From assembly GCA_958442925.1 (NCBI GenBank), contig CAUCIO010000004.1, forward strand, positions 1-36,032: DNA of 36,032 bases. The letters are read 5' to 3'. Within the stretch, counting starts at the first letter, position 1; each line of letters begins with the position of its first letter. The translations under genes were made by a program, and so were the position numbers. Under the pieces are notes generated by a model. It had not been told where the DNA came from. It searched no databases and saw only the letters and a list, made by a program, of their open reading frames with translations. Positions 23,247 to 30,757 of this stretch are shown piece after piece. The stretch is from an uncultured Clostridium sp. GTDB taxonomy: Bacteria; Bacillota; Clostridia; Lachnospirales; Lachnospiraceae.

Positions 23247-25172
23247 ATGAATATTAAAGATATCGCGCGCCTGGCAGGGGTTTCCGTCTCTACGGTTTCC
23301 AAGGTAATGAACCGGAAGGACGGAACCATCAGCCAGGAAACAAGAGAAAAGGTTTTAAAAATTGCCAGAGATTATAATTACACGCCCTACGCTTCTGTTA
23401 TGACGCCTTCTGGAAAAACTTTTCTCATCGGCGTACTGCTGCGTTCCTCCACTGTCCGAACCACTTTAAACGGAATTCTGGAGCGGGCCAGGGAGCTTGG
23501 CTACGGAGTCCTGATCTCAGACTCCGGCTCTTCCCTGGAAGGTGAGAAAAAAGCCCTGTCCTCGTTTTTCAGAAACCGGGTGGATGCGGTGCTGTGGGAG
23601 GCATTTGGAACAGAAAGCCTGCAGAACATGTCTGAGCTTGAAAAAGCCGGAATTCCCTTCCTGTTTTTCAACTGCACCCTGCCCGGAGCCATAAACCTGG
23701 ATTATCAGGGAATGGGCTATGCAGCTGCCCGCCTTCTCATTCAAAACGGACATCAGGATATCGCCTGCCTTCTCTCGCCTGGAAGCCGTACAGACGCCCT
23801 GTTTGAAGGCTATAAGAAGTGTCTGTTTGACCACCAGCTGCCTTTCCGCGAAGATCTGGTATTCCACGGAATTACCCCGGCTCTCCTTCACCGTCTGGCC
23901 AGCCATGGGGCTACGGCTGTCCTCTGCTCCCATTTCGCCTCTGCCCTGGAGCTTTATGAGAGAGGCCTGATTCTCCACTGCAAAACCCCGGAGGATTTCT
24001 CTCTTTTATCTCTCAGGGACGATGGGCGGCTGAAAACGCCGTTTCCGGATATTTCCTCCTTCTCCATTCCTCACAGCCAGTTCGGGCGCTTTCTCTGTGA
24101 GCAGTTAATTCGCCTGACTGAGCGGGAGGAAGGCGATGGATCAGGCGTTTTGACTGAGGCGACTGTCTTTTCCTGGGGTCCTGAACCAGACAGCCTGTCC
24201 ACCATAGGACTTCCCTTTTCCATGCTTCCTAAAAAAATGGCTGTGGTGGGAAGCAGCAATGTGGATATCTATCTGAAGGTAAATCAGCTGCCTTCCTCCG
24301 GCCGCGTAGCGCGCACCTCCCTGTCTGCCCAGCACGCAGGCGGAAAGGGACTGAACCAGGCGGTAGGAGCTGCTAAACTGGGACACCGTGTTTCCCTGAT
24401 TACAGCAGTGGGCAACGATACAGAAGCTGACATGCTCTATGAAACGCTTTACAAACATTCCGTAGAGTCCTCCGGCATCCGGAAAAATGACTCTCTCCCT
24501 ACAGGAAGAGCCTACATCTTTGTGGAACCTGGCGGCGAATCCATGATCACCATCCTTTCCGGAGCCAACGATGCCCTGTGCCCTGCGGATCTGAAAAACA
24601 GCGCCCATCTGTTTAAGGACGCCGCCTACACGTTAATCAGCACGGAAATCCCCATGGAAACAGTGGAGGAAGCCTGTCAGCTGACGAAAAGCCAGGGAGG
24701 GCAGACCATTTTAAAGCCTGCAACCTGCGGCCCTTTAAAGCCTGAACTCCTGCGTCTGATTGACATTCTCGTTCCCAATCTGGAGGAACTGAACGAAATA
24801 TGCCCCGGCCCCTCTGATGTAAAAGGGAAGGCCGCAGAGCTGATCCGACAGGGCGCCGGAACTGTTATTGTCACTCTGGGAGCCGACGGCTGTCTGCTGT
24901 GCTCTTCCGAGGGGGAAAAACACTTTCTGGCCCCCGACTTTCCGGCCATAGATAATACAGGTGCCAGCGACGCATTTATCAGCGCTCTTGCTTCCTATCT
25001 GCTGTACGGCTTTGATTTGGAGTGTGCCATTCAGATTGCCGGCTATGCTGCCGGATTCTGTATTACCCGTGAGGGAGTTGTGCCATCTCTCATTGACAAA
25101 AGCACGCTGGAAACCTATCTTCAGCAGAAGGCTCCTGAGCTTCTGGCTCTGCCTGGATACCGGAATACATAA
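23247..25172 (+). CDS. LacI-family regulator fused to PfkB (ribokinase-type) kinase
   Basis: One continuous 641-residue frame joins two proteins. Residues 1-50 are a LacI helix-turn-helix (MNIKDIARLAGVSVSTVSKVMNRK). Residues about 58-310 are the periplasmic-binding-like sensor domain (FLIGVLLRSSTVRTTLNGIL, MGYAAARLLIQNGHQDIACLLS). Residues 331-630 are a PfkB kinase with GGKGLNQ at 365-371 and DNTGASDAF at 569-577, catalytic base D575. The normal GAGD reads GASD, which may lower or tune activity. The hinge (YASVMTPSGKT) lacks the usual AR-L hinge helix sequence. Divergent from the nup operon, it is the likely local regulator; the kinase part may phosphorylate ribose or a related sugar or only sense it. 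There is no frameshift or stop at the junction. Confidence 0.9.
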   Translation: MNIKDIARLAGVSVSTVSKVMNRKDGTISQETREKVLKIARDYNYTPYASVMTPSGKTFLIGVLLRSSTVRTTLNGILERARELGYGVLISDSGSSLEGEKKALSSFFRNRVDAVLWEAFGTESLQNMSELEKAGIPFLFFNCTLPGAINLDYQGMGYAAARLLIQNGHQDIACLLSPGSRTDALFEGYKKCLFDHQLPFREDLVFHGITPALLHRLASHGATAVLCSHFASALELYERGLILHCKTPEDFSLLSLRDDGRLKTPFPDISSFSIPHSQFGRFLCEQLIRLTEREEGDGSGVLTEATVFSWGPEPDSLSTIGLPFSMLPKKMAVVGSSNVDIYLKVNQLPSSGRVARTSLSAQHAGGKGLNQAVGAAKLGHRVSLITAVGNDTEADMLYETLYKHSVESSGIRKNDSLPTGRAYIFVEPGGESMITILSGANDALCPADLKNSAHLFKDAAYTLISTEIPMETVEEACQLTKSQGGQTILKPATCGPLKPELLRLIDILVPNLEELNEICPGPSDVKGKAAELIRQGAGTVIVTLGADGCLLCSSEGEKHFLAPDFPAIDNTGASDAFISALASYLLYGFDLECAIQIAGYAAGFCITREGVVPSLIDKSTLETYLQQKAPELLALPGYRNT

Positions 25173-25178
25173 TACGCC

Positions 25179-25221
25179 AATTGGCGCAGAGGACTTAGCC
25201 TTCTGCGCCAATTTCTTTTTT
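25179..25221 (+). terminator. Rho-independent terminator of the LacI-PfkB gene
   Basis: Arms 25179-25190 and 25202-25213 pair perfectly over 12 bases (AATTGGCGCAGA), extended by GG/CT, with a 7-base loop and then TTTCTTTTTTT. The stop codon of the convergent MATE gene (25195-25197) lies in the loop, so the right arm also codes for the last MATE residues. Confidence 0.88.
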
Positions 25222-26556
25222 TATCCGCTTCATTTGTTTTTTGTAAAGAACCAGCCCGATTCCGGCTGCCAGAATCTCAGCTGCCGGGAAGGCAAGCCAG
25301 ACTCCGGCAAGCCCCATGCTCTTCGAAAGAACCAGGGCCAAAGGCGGAATCACTGCCAGCTGACGGATCACGGAAACCATCAGAGAGTAAACTCCCTGTC
25401 CCAGCGCCTCAAAGCAGCCGCAGAACACAGTTCCTGCCGCTGAAAAGATAAATCCAAGGCTAATCAGGCGGAGGCAGGAAATTCCCATCTCTAACATCTC
25501 TCCTTCCGCTCCGAACATTCCCATAATCGGGCCTGGAACCGCCAGGAAGAGAACCGTTCCTGCCGCTAAAATCGCGCCGCAGGAAATCATGCTGCACCTT
25601 ACAGTCTCTTTCATCCGTTTCATACTTCCAAATCCATAGTTGTAGCTCATAATCGGACGCATTCCCTGAATAATTCCGTTCTCCGGCATATAGACAAAAC
25701 TCTGAAATTTGTAATACAGTCCGAAGACTGCCACAGCCAGGGAGGAGAAGCTGGACAGAAGCGCATTTAAAATGCCTACCAGCAGAGACGGCAGTGACAT
25801 CATAATGCAGGACGGAATTCCAATGGAATAGATTTTCATGGCTACAGCCTTATCAAAGCGGAAGTTTTTAAAGCTGATATGAATCTGCTTTTCCTTCTTA
25901 ATAAAGAGAATCACTGCCAGTCCGCAGGCCAACAGCTGTCCGGCCACTGTAGCTACGGCAGCTCCCGCCACCCCCATGGCCGGAAATCCGAGCAGGCCGA
26001 AAATCATAATCGGATCCAGAATAATATTAGTCAGCGCTCCCGCCGCCTGGAGGAGCATGGGCATGATCATATTGCCGGTGGCCTGGAACATTTTCTCAAT
26101 GTAAATATGAAAAATACTTCCAAAGGACAGACATACTACAATATATGTGTAGCTGCATCCCATGGAAAAGGTTTCCGGATCTGAAGTAAAAAAACCCAGA
26201 AACGGCCTGGTAAAAAACAGGCCAATCAATACAAACATCAGACTGTGAATCAGGGTAAACAGGATTCCATGGGTCGCCGCCAGGTTCGTCTCCTCCTGCT
26301 TTCTGGCACCCAGGCTCTTGGCAATACAGGCGTTAATTCCCACTCCGTATCCTACCGCCACCGCCAGAATCAGGTTCTGGAGCGGATAGGCCAGGGATAC
26401 GGCTGTCAGCGCCTTTTCACTGATTCTGGCTACAAAAATACTGTCCACCACATTGTACATAGACTGGATCAGCATGGAAATCATCGGCGGAATGGACATG
26501 GACATCAGCAGGGGAAAGACCGGCTTCGTCCCCATGACATTTTCTCTTGGTTCCAT
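25195..26556 (-). CDS. MATE family efflux transporter
   Basis: The 453-residue membrane protein has the usual 12-helix MATE pattern in two halves. It starts PVFPLLMSMSIPPMISMLIQSMYNVVDSIFVAR, with the QSMYNVVDSIFV block typical of the DinF/NorM-like clostridial group, and has AVGYGVGINACIAKSLGARKQEE. Family knowledge: a Na+ or H+ driven exporter of drugs or metabolites in the cell membrane. AAAGGAGA lies 11 bases from the ATG. No promoter fits between the terminator-like hairpin at 26581-26636 and this site, so expression must pass through that hairpin. The last codons overlap the terminator of the convergent gene. Confidence 0.92.
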   Translation of the reverse strand: MEPRENVMGTKPVFPLLMSMSIPPMISMLIQSMYNVVDSIFVARISEKALTAVSLAYPLQNLILAVAVGYGVGINACIAKSLGARKQEETNLAATHGILFTLIHSLMFVLIGLFFTRPFLGFFTSDPETFSMGCSYTYIVVCLSFGSIFHIYIEKMFQATGNMIMPMLLQAAGALTNIILDPIMIFGLLGFPAMGVAGAAVATVAGQLLACGLAVILFIKKEKQIHISFKNFRFDKAVAMKIYSIGIPSCIMMSLPSLLVGILNALLSSFSSLAVAVFGLYYKFQSFVYMPENGIIQGMRPIMSYNYGFGSMKRMKETVRCSMISCGAILAAGTVLFLAVPGPIMGMFGAEGEMLEMGISCLRLISLGFIFSAAGTVFCGCFEALGQGVYSLMVSVIRQLAVIPPLALVLSKSMGLAGVWLAFPAAEILAAGIGLVLYKKQMKRIKKEIGAEG

Positions 26557-26580
26557 AGGTATAATTATCTCCTTTCCAAC

Positions 26581-26636
26581 AAAAAGGAGGCTATGATTCC
26601 CTGTTTAAATCAGAAACAGAAAAATCTATAGCCTCC
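26581..26636 (-). promoter_or_regulatory. Terminator-like hairpin in the MATE leader, possible attenuator
   Basis: Reading leftward, GGAGGCTAT pairs with ATAGCCTCC (26636-26628 with 26594-26586). Inside, AATC/GATT and CTGTTT/AAACAG also pair, then comes TTTTT (26585-26581). The MATE ribosome site follows only five bases later. Upstream, GTGTCT and AGACAC form a further stem. It may end the galactokinase-AlkD-kinase operon, regulate MATE by attenuation, or both. Confidence 0.65.
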
Positions 26637-26703
26637 GGCAGTGTCTTTCTTAATATATGGCGCCTGCTGTACAGACACGTCTATTAATTTATCAAATTCC
26701 CGC

Positions 26704-27345
26704 CTATTTGTCAAATCCTTTCAGACGGATGTAGCTCTTCACCAAATCTACCGTCTGATCCAGATCCAGATTTGTCGTGTTGATAGTCAGATCATAATTC
26801 TTCATATTGTGCCATTCGCTTCCTGTGAAATACTTGTAGTATTCCCGCCTGGACTTCTCCATCTTTTTGATGCGGCGTTTGGCCCTCTCCTCGTCAATGG
26901 CATCTACTTCCATAACTCGCTGTACCCTTCTCACCTTATCGGCACAGACGAAAATACGGATCAGACGCTCTAAATCCTCCTCCTGATCCAGCACATATCC
27001 GGCTGCTCTTCCCACGATAATACAGGACTCCTCTCTGGCCAGCTCCCGAATCACAGAAGACTGGAAACGGAACAGATTCTCCGGCGCCGTCACATTGCCG
27101 CTGAGCACTGGATCCTCTGTAAAGTCCAGCTTCCGGCCTACAATACGATGGAGCAGATTATTTCCAGCCTTCTCGTCTGCCAGGCGGAAATACTCCTCTC
27201 CAATGGCGCTCTTTTCTGAAGTGAGCTTTAAAATTTCATCGTCATAAAAATGGATTCCCAGATCCTCTGCCAGCTTCCGGCCTACGATCCGGCCTCCGCT
27301 TCCATATTCCCGCTCAATGGTAATAATCAGATTTTTATTTCCCAT
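26704..27345 (-). CDS. Cytidylate kinase-like family protein (AAA_26 type)
   Basis: The 213-residue protein begins NLIITIEREYGSGGRIVGRKLAEDLGIHFYDDEIL, the P-loop and following helix of the cytidylate kinase-like (AAA_26) family. A later part has SCIIVGRAAGYVL, LIRIFVCADKVRRVQRVMEVD and an Arg/Lys-rich lid (RAKRRIKKMEKSRREYY). Family knowledge: these relatives of Cmk are common in Clostridia, and their true substrate is mostly unproved. The essential CMP kinase is normally a separate gene. GGGAGG precedes the start. It is the third gene of the leftward galactokinase-AlkD-kinase group, 23 bases after the AlkD-like gene. Confidence 0.88.
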   Translation of the reverse strand: MGNKNLIITIEREYGSGGRIVGRKLAEDLGIHFYDDEILKLTSEKSAIGEEYFRLADEKAGNNLLHRIVGRKLDFTEDPVLSGNVTAPENLFRFQSSVIRELAREESCIIVGRAAGYVLDQEEDLERLIRIFVCADKVRRVQRVMEVDAIDEERAKRRIKKMEKSRREYYKYFTGSEWHNMKNYDLTINTTNLDLDQTVDLVKSYIRLKGFDK

Positions 27346-27368
27346 AACAGAACCTCCCTTCTTCCCTG

Positions 27369-28103
27369 TCAGCGACTTTCTGCCTGCTGTCGGGAAACGC
27401 TGTCCCGCAGCAGACGGATTTGCCGTTTCTGCTCCTTGTCCGCCCGGCTAGACTCCAGAATCTTCTGAAGTGCTCTGCGGCAGGTGTCTTTTTCCAGAGT
27501 ATTCCACTCCGTCAGATACTCCATGGTAATCTCCGGAAACTTCACATAGCAGACAGAAACCGCCCAGGCCACAGCCATACTGGCATAGTAATCCGGCTGC
27601 TTAATCCTGTCCAGCAGATGAAGCGTCTCCAGAATATACTCCTCATTCACATACCAGCTTAACAGCATAACAGCTGCAAATCTGGCCTCAAATTCCGCCG
27701 CGGAAGAAGCATATGGCTTTAAAAAATCAAACACCAGCGCCTGATTTTTCCTGGTAAATTTAAGACTATTGCAGAAGGCGTCGCAGACAGCCCAGTTATC
27801 AATTTTATCCACAAATTTTTCGATTCTTTTAAGCTTTTCCCCAGCTTCCTCCCGGTTCGCTCCGATGATCAGTCCCTGCAGCTGCAGCTCCTCATAAGTC
27901 TCGTCAGTCAGACGCTCCAGGCAGGAGACCCCTTCTTCCTTCAGAAGGCGGCGGGCCATATTTCTGAGAACCGGAAGACGGACTCCTAAAATATTGTCTG
28001 TTCCCGGAATCAGCCTGTTTTGAAACTGACGGTACGGCTCGTCAGCCAGGGAAAGCAGTTCTCTTTGAATTTCTGTATATTTCTTCACTTTTATGTTTGT
28101 CAT
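27369..28103 (-). CDS. DNA alkylation repair protein (AlkD-like HEAT fold)
   Basis: The 244-residue, mostly helical protein has the blocks of the DNA alkylation repair family: LGVRLPVLRNMARRL, IDNWAVCDAFCNSLK, FEARFAAVMLLSWYVNEEY and DYYASMAVAWAVSVCYVKFPE. Family knowledge: AlkD/AlkC proteins use HEAT-like repeats to hold DNA and remove alkylated bases such as 7-methylguanine. Clostridial members of this group are often untested, so glycosylase activity here is inferred. The ATG comes three bases after the galactokinase stop, so it is translated from the same mRNA. Confidence 0.87.
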   Translation of the reverse strand: MTNIKVKKYTEIQRELLSLADEPYRQFQNRLIPGTDNILGVRLPVLRNMARRLLKEEGVSCLERLTDETYEELQLQGLIIGANREEAGEKLKRIEKFVDKIDNWAVCDAFCNSLKFTRKNQALVFDFLKPYASSAAEFEARFAAVMLLSWYVNEEYILETLHLLDRIKQPDYYASMAVAWAVSVCYVKFPEITMEYLTEWNTLEKDTCRRALQKILESSRADKEQKRQIRLLRDSVSRQQAESR

Positions 28104-28106
28104 GAT

Positions 28107-29396
28107 CTACATCAGATCGTTTATGCAGACTGCTCCATAGGGACGGATACTCATACAGTAAGCATTTCCCTTTCCAAGAGCCGCCTCTATGTATGCCACA
28201 TACTCATCCACCAGATCATTTGGAAGCATAGCCATGATGACACCGGCAAAGCCGCCTCCGTGCACACGGCAGGCTCCCCGTTTCTTCTCTGCAATAAACA
28301 TCTCTGTCAGTGCCAGAGCCACACAGATTCCCTGTTCCTGCAGATCTGCTGTGGTATAGCAGTTCTGAAGCCATTTCCAGGAGGAATTTCCCGACTCTGT
28401 AATTTTCTGCAGAAATGTGTCAAAATCGTTCTCCTTCAGAGCCGCCACCTGGGCCTCCACTCTCTTATTCTCCTCAAAGAAGTGGAACGCTCTCATAACA
28501 GAGCGGTCGCCTGCATAGGCTCTTACCTTGGCCAGATTCTCAATCACATCCTTTTCCTCAATATCGGCGCAGACTTCTTTTCCAAAGAATTCTGCCACTT
28601 TCTTCATCTCATTTGGAACAGAGGAGTAATCTGCGCTTAAGTCAGCATGTCCCTTACCTGTATTCACAATAATCAGGCTGTGATCCTGAGCGCCAAAATC
28701 AAAGTCGATCTTCTCCACCTCCGGAGCTTCCGGTTTCTTAAAGTCAATGGTAATCAGACCTCCCACTGCGCAGGCCATCTGGTCTAAGAGACCGGACGCC
28801 TTATTCCAGAACTTGTTCTCAGAATATTTTCCAATGTGGGCGTAATCCACCACATTCATTTTTCCATCATTGAAAAAGGTATTTAACATGGCGCAGATCA
28901 GCATCTCGTAGGATGCGGAGGAGCTGACTCCTGCTGAGCTGATTACGTTGCTGGTGATAAAAGCGTCAAAGCCGCCGATCTCAAAACCTCGCTCCTTGAA
29001 TCCCTGCAGGATTCCCTTCGTCAGATCAATGGTTCCCGCCATGCTCTTGCTGGGCTTTAAATCATTTAAACTGATAATAAACTTCTGATTGAAGGTTTCG
29101 CTTAAAATCCGCACTGTATTTGTACCGTTCTTAGCTGCGGCGCCTACACAGTCTAAGTTAATGCTTCCTGCCAGCACCTTGCCATGGTTGTGGTCTGTAT
29201 GGTTGCCGCTGATCTCAGTCCGGCCCGGAGAACTGAACAAAAGCACATCCTCATCTCCGTATTCCTTTAAAAATCCCTCTGCCACATGACGGTAACGGGC
29301 CTTATTTTCCTCCGCCTGAGCCGCTCCATAGAGCGTTTCCATTAACTTTCCTGCTTCATCTGTATCGAGTTTCTTTAATGTCTCTTGAATCATCAT
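28107..29396 (-). CDS. galK: Galactokinase-like GHMP kinase with altered sugar motif
   Basis: The 429-residue protein shows all three GHMP blocks: the galactokinase-type signature GRTEISGNHTDHNHG (58-72), the ATP loop SSAGVSSSASYEM, DQMACAVGG with the catalytic Asp, and a C-terminal RVHGGGFAGVIMAML. In classical GalK the first motif reads GRVNLIGEHTDYN, where Arg and Glu contact galactose. Here Arg59 is kept, but Glu is Asn65 and Tyr is His69. Family knowledge places it in galactose 1-phosphate formation, but the change and the lack of other Leloir genes nearby leave substrate open. AGGAGA precedes the start. It is the first gene of the operon, behind a good promoter. Confidence 0.82.
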   Translation of the reverse strand: MMIQETLKKLDTDEAGKLMETLYGAAQAEENKARYRHVAEGFLKEYGDEDVLLFSSPGRTEISGNHTDHNHGKVLAGSINLDCVGAAAKNGTNTVRILSETFNQKFIISLNDLKPSKSMAGTIDLTKGILQGFKERGFEIGGFDAFITSNVISSAGVSSSASYEMLICAMLNTFFNDGKMNVVDYAHIGKYSENKFWNKASGLLDQMACAVGGLITIDFKKPEAPEVEKIDFDFGAQDHSLIIVNTGKGHADLSADYSSVPNEMKKVAEFFGKEVCADIEEKDVIENLAKVRAYAGDRSVMRAFHFFEENKRVEAQVAALKENDFDTFLQKITESGNSSWKWLQNCYTTADLQEQGICVALALTEMFIAEKKRGACRVHGGGFAGVIMAMLPNDLVDEYVAYIEAALGKGNAYCMSIRPYGAVCINDLM

Positions 29397-29477
29397 ATCG
29401 TCTGGTTCTCCTTCACCCCTGATACTTATTTCTTCTGCCGCCTTTCTGCTGTCAGACGGCAGTTTCTATTCTTTTTA

Positions 29478-29506
29478 AGTATACCATTTTAGCGGTGGAT
29501 CCTCAA
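29478..29506 (-). promoter_or_regulatory. Promoter of the galactokinase operon
   Basis: Reading leftward, TTGAGG (29506-29501) and TATACT (29483-29478) are 17 bases apart. The leader to the ATG is about 75 bases and includes a small hairpin (CTGCCG paired with CGGCAG, 29437-29462). Confidence 0.7.
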
Positions 29507-29591
29507 TATAATATCCCCTGAAATTATGTATGAAAATCGTAACTGGATTTCGCTGTCCAAAACTGTGTAGAAGAAAATTTCCTCTGTTCCC

Positions 29592-29610
29592 CTTAAAGTC
29601 GCTGAAAATC
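29592..29610 (+). repeat. Orphan right half of the shared hairpin loop
   Basis: CTTAAAGTCGCTGAAAATC closely resembles the right part of the loop and stem start at 33922-33941 (CTTAAAAGTCGCTGAAAAC). No matching left arm is seen, so it forms no long hairpin here. It overlaps the -35 area of the radical SAM gene. It may be chance or a decayed copy. Confidence 0.35.
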
Positions 29611-29612
29611 TG

Positions 29613-29656
29613 TGATAAAATAGAAAAACGGCTTTTGATACGTATCACAAAGGCCA
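29613..29656 (+). promoter_or_regulatory. Promoter and palindromic site upstream of the radical SAM gene
   Basis: An extended -10 (TGA then TAAAAT, 29613-29621) is followed by TGATACGTATCA (29636-29647), a perfect 12-base palindrome with a central CG. That palindrome sits inside a larger imperfect dyad, GGCTTT...AAAGGCC (29630-29655). Its place just after the predicted start suggests an operator of a LacI-family or similar regulator, or a leader hairpin. The gap 29397-29686 also holds the galactokinase promoter. Confidence 0.5.
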
Positions 29657-29686
29657 TGGATAAAAACAAACAGGAAAAGGACTGAA

Positions 29687-30757
29687 ATGAACGATAAACA
29701 GGAAAAATTACAGAAAAGCAATGAAGACAGGCTTTTGCGTACCAGATGGGGCGAAAAGCCCTACTACTCCCTTGATTACTATTTAAAAGAAACCTTCGGG
29801 AAAAAGGTTTACAAGCTGGCATTAGACGGGGGCATGACCTGTCCGAACCGGGATGGAACTCTCGGCACAGGGGGTTGTATTTTCTGCAGTGAAGGCGGAT
29901 CCGGTGATTTCGCCGAAGGGTCTTCTGTATGCAGTGCAGCCCCAGGCTGTGCGGCGTCTCTGGCGCTCAGGCGCGTGTCCCCAGCCTTTCCTGAGATAGA
30001 GCAGAAAATTGCTCTGCTTAATGTCCACAGGCAGATCGAGCGGGCCAGGGAGCGTGTTTCATCAAAAATAAAGGACGGGAAATATATTGCCTACTTCCAG
30101 TCCTACACAAATACCTATGCCCCTCTCCCCTACCTGAAGGCTCTGTTTACCCAGGCTCTCTCCCACCCGGATATTGCAGCTCTCTCCATTGGAACCAGGC
30201 CTGACTGCCTGCCGGAGGAAACCGTCGCGCTTTTAAAAGAGCTGAATCAGAAAAAGCCTGTCTGGATCGAGCTGGGACTTCAGACCATCCACGAGGATTC
30301 TGCCCGTCTGATTCGAAGAGGCTATGAACTCTCCTGCTTTCTCGACGCTTTAACAAGGCTGAAAGAGGCCGGTCTGACAGTCATTGTCCATGTAATTTTA
30401 GGACTTCCCGGAGAGACCAGGGAAGATATGCTGGAAACCGTCCGTTTCCTGGGGCATCTGACAAATCCCTCCATCGATGGAATTAAGCTTCAGCTGCTCC
30501 ACGTTTTAAAAGGCACAGAGCTCTGCCGTCTGTACGAAGCAAAACCATTTCCCGTTATGGAACCAGAGGAATATTTCTCTCTCATCGCCGACTGTATCCG
30601 CCTGCTGCCCCAGAACATCGTCATTCACCGCATCAGCGGAGATGGACCCAAATCCCTTCTCACAGCGCCTCTGTGGAGCAGCAACAAACGGTTCGTATTG
30701 AATTCCATCGCCAAAACCCTGCGAAAGGCAGGAGCCTTTCAGGGACAATGGGCTTAG
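29687..30757 (+). CDS. Radical SAM protein, YhcC/YtqA (TIGR01212-type) family
   Basis: The 356-residue protein has the family-specific cysteine pattern C52, C64, C67 in TCPNRDGTLGTGGCIFC, which binds the 4Fe-4S cluster that cleaves SAM. It is followed by KYIAYFQSYTNTYAPLPYLK, ALSIGTRPDCLP, VWIELGLQTIHEDSARLIRRGY and VIVHVILGLPGETREDML. An Ala/Ser-rich stretch (about 74-104, GSSVCSAAPGCAASLALRR) looks like an insert between the cluster motif and the barrel. Family knowledge: YhcC-like proteins have no firmly proved reaction; the fold resembles Elp3-type radical SAM domains. AGGAAAAGGA precedes the start. Its stop overlaps that of the convergent CapA-like gene by three to four bases, with no terminator between. 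Confidence 0.88.
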   Translation: MNDKQEKLQKSNEDRLLRTRWGEKPYYSLDYYLKETFGKKVYKLALDGGMTCPNRDGTLGTGGCIFCSEGGSGDFAEGSSVCSAAPGCAASLALRRVSPAFPEIEQKIALLNVHRQIERARERVSSKIKDGKYIAYFQSYTNTYAPLPYLKALFTQALSHPDIAALSIGTRPDCLPEETVALLKELNQKKPVWIELGLQTIHEDSARLIRRGYELSCFLDALTRLKEAGLTVIVHVILGLPGETREDMLETVRFLGHLTNPSIDGIKLQLLHVLKGTELCRLYEAKPFPVMEPEEYFSLIADCIRLLPQNIVIHRISGDGPKSLLTAPLWSSNKRFVLNSIAKTLRKAGAFQGQWA

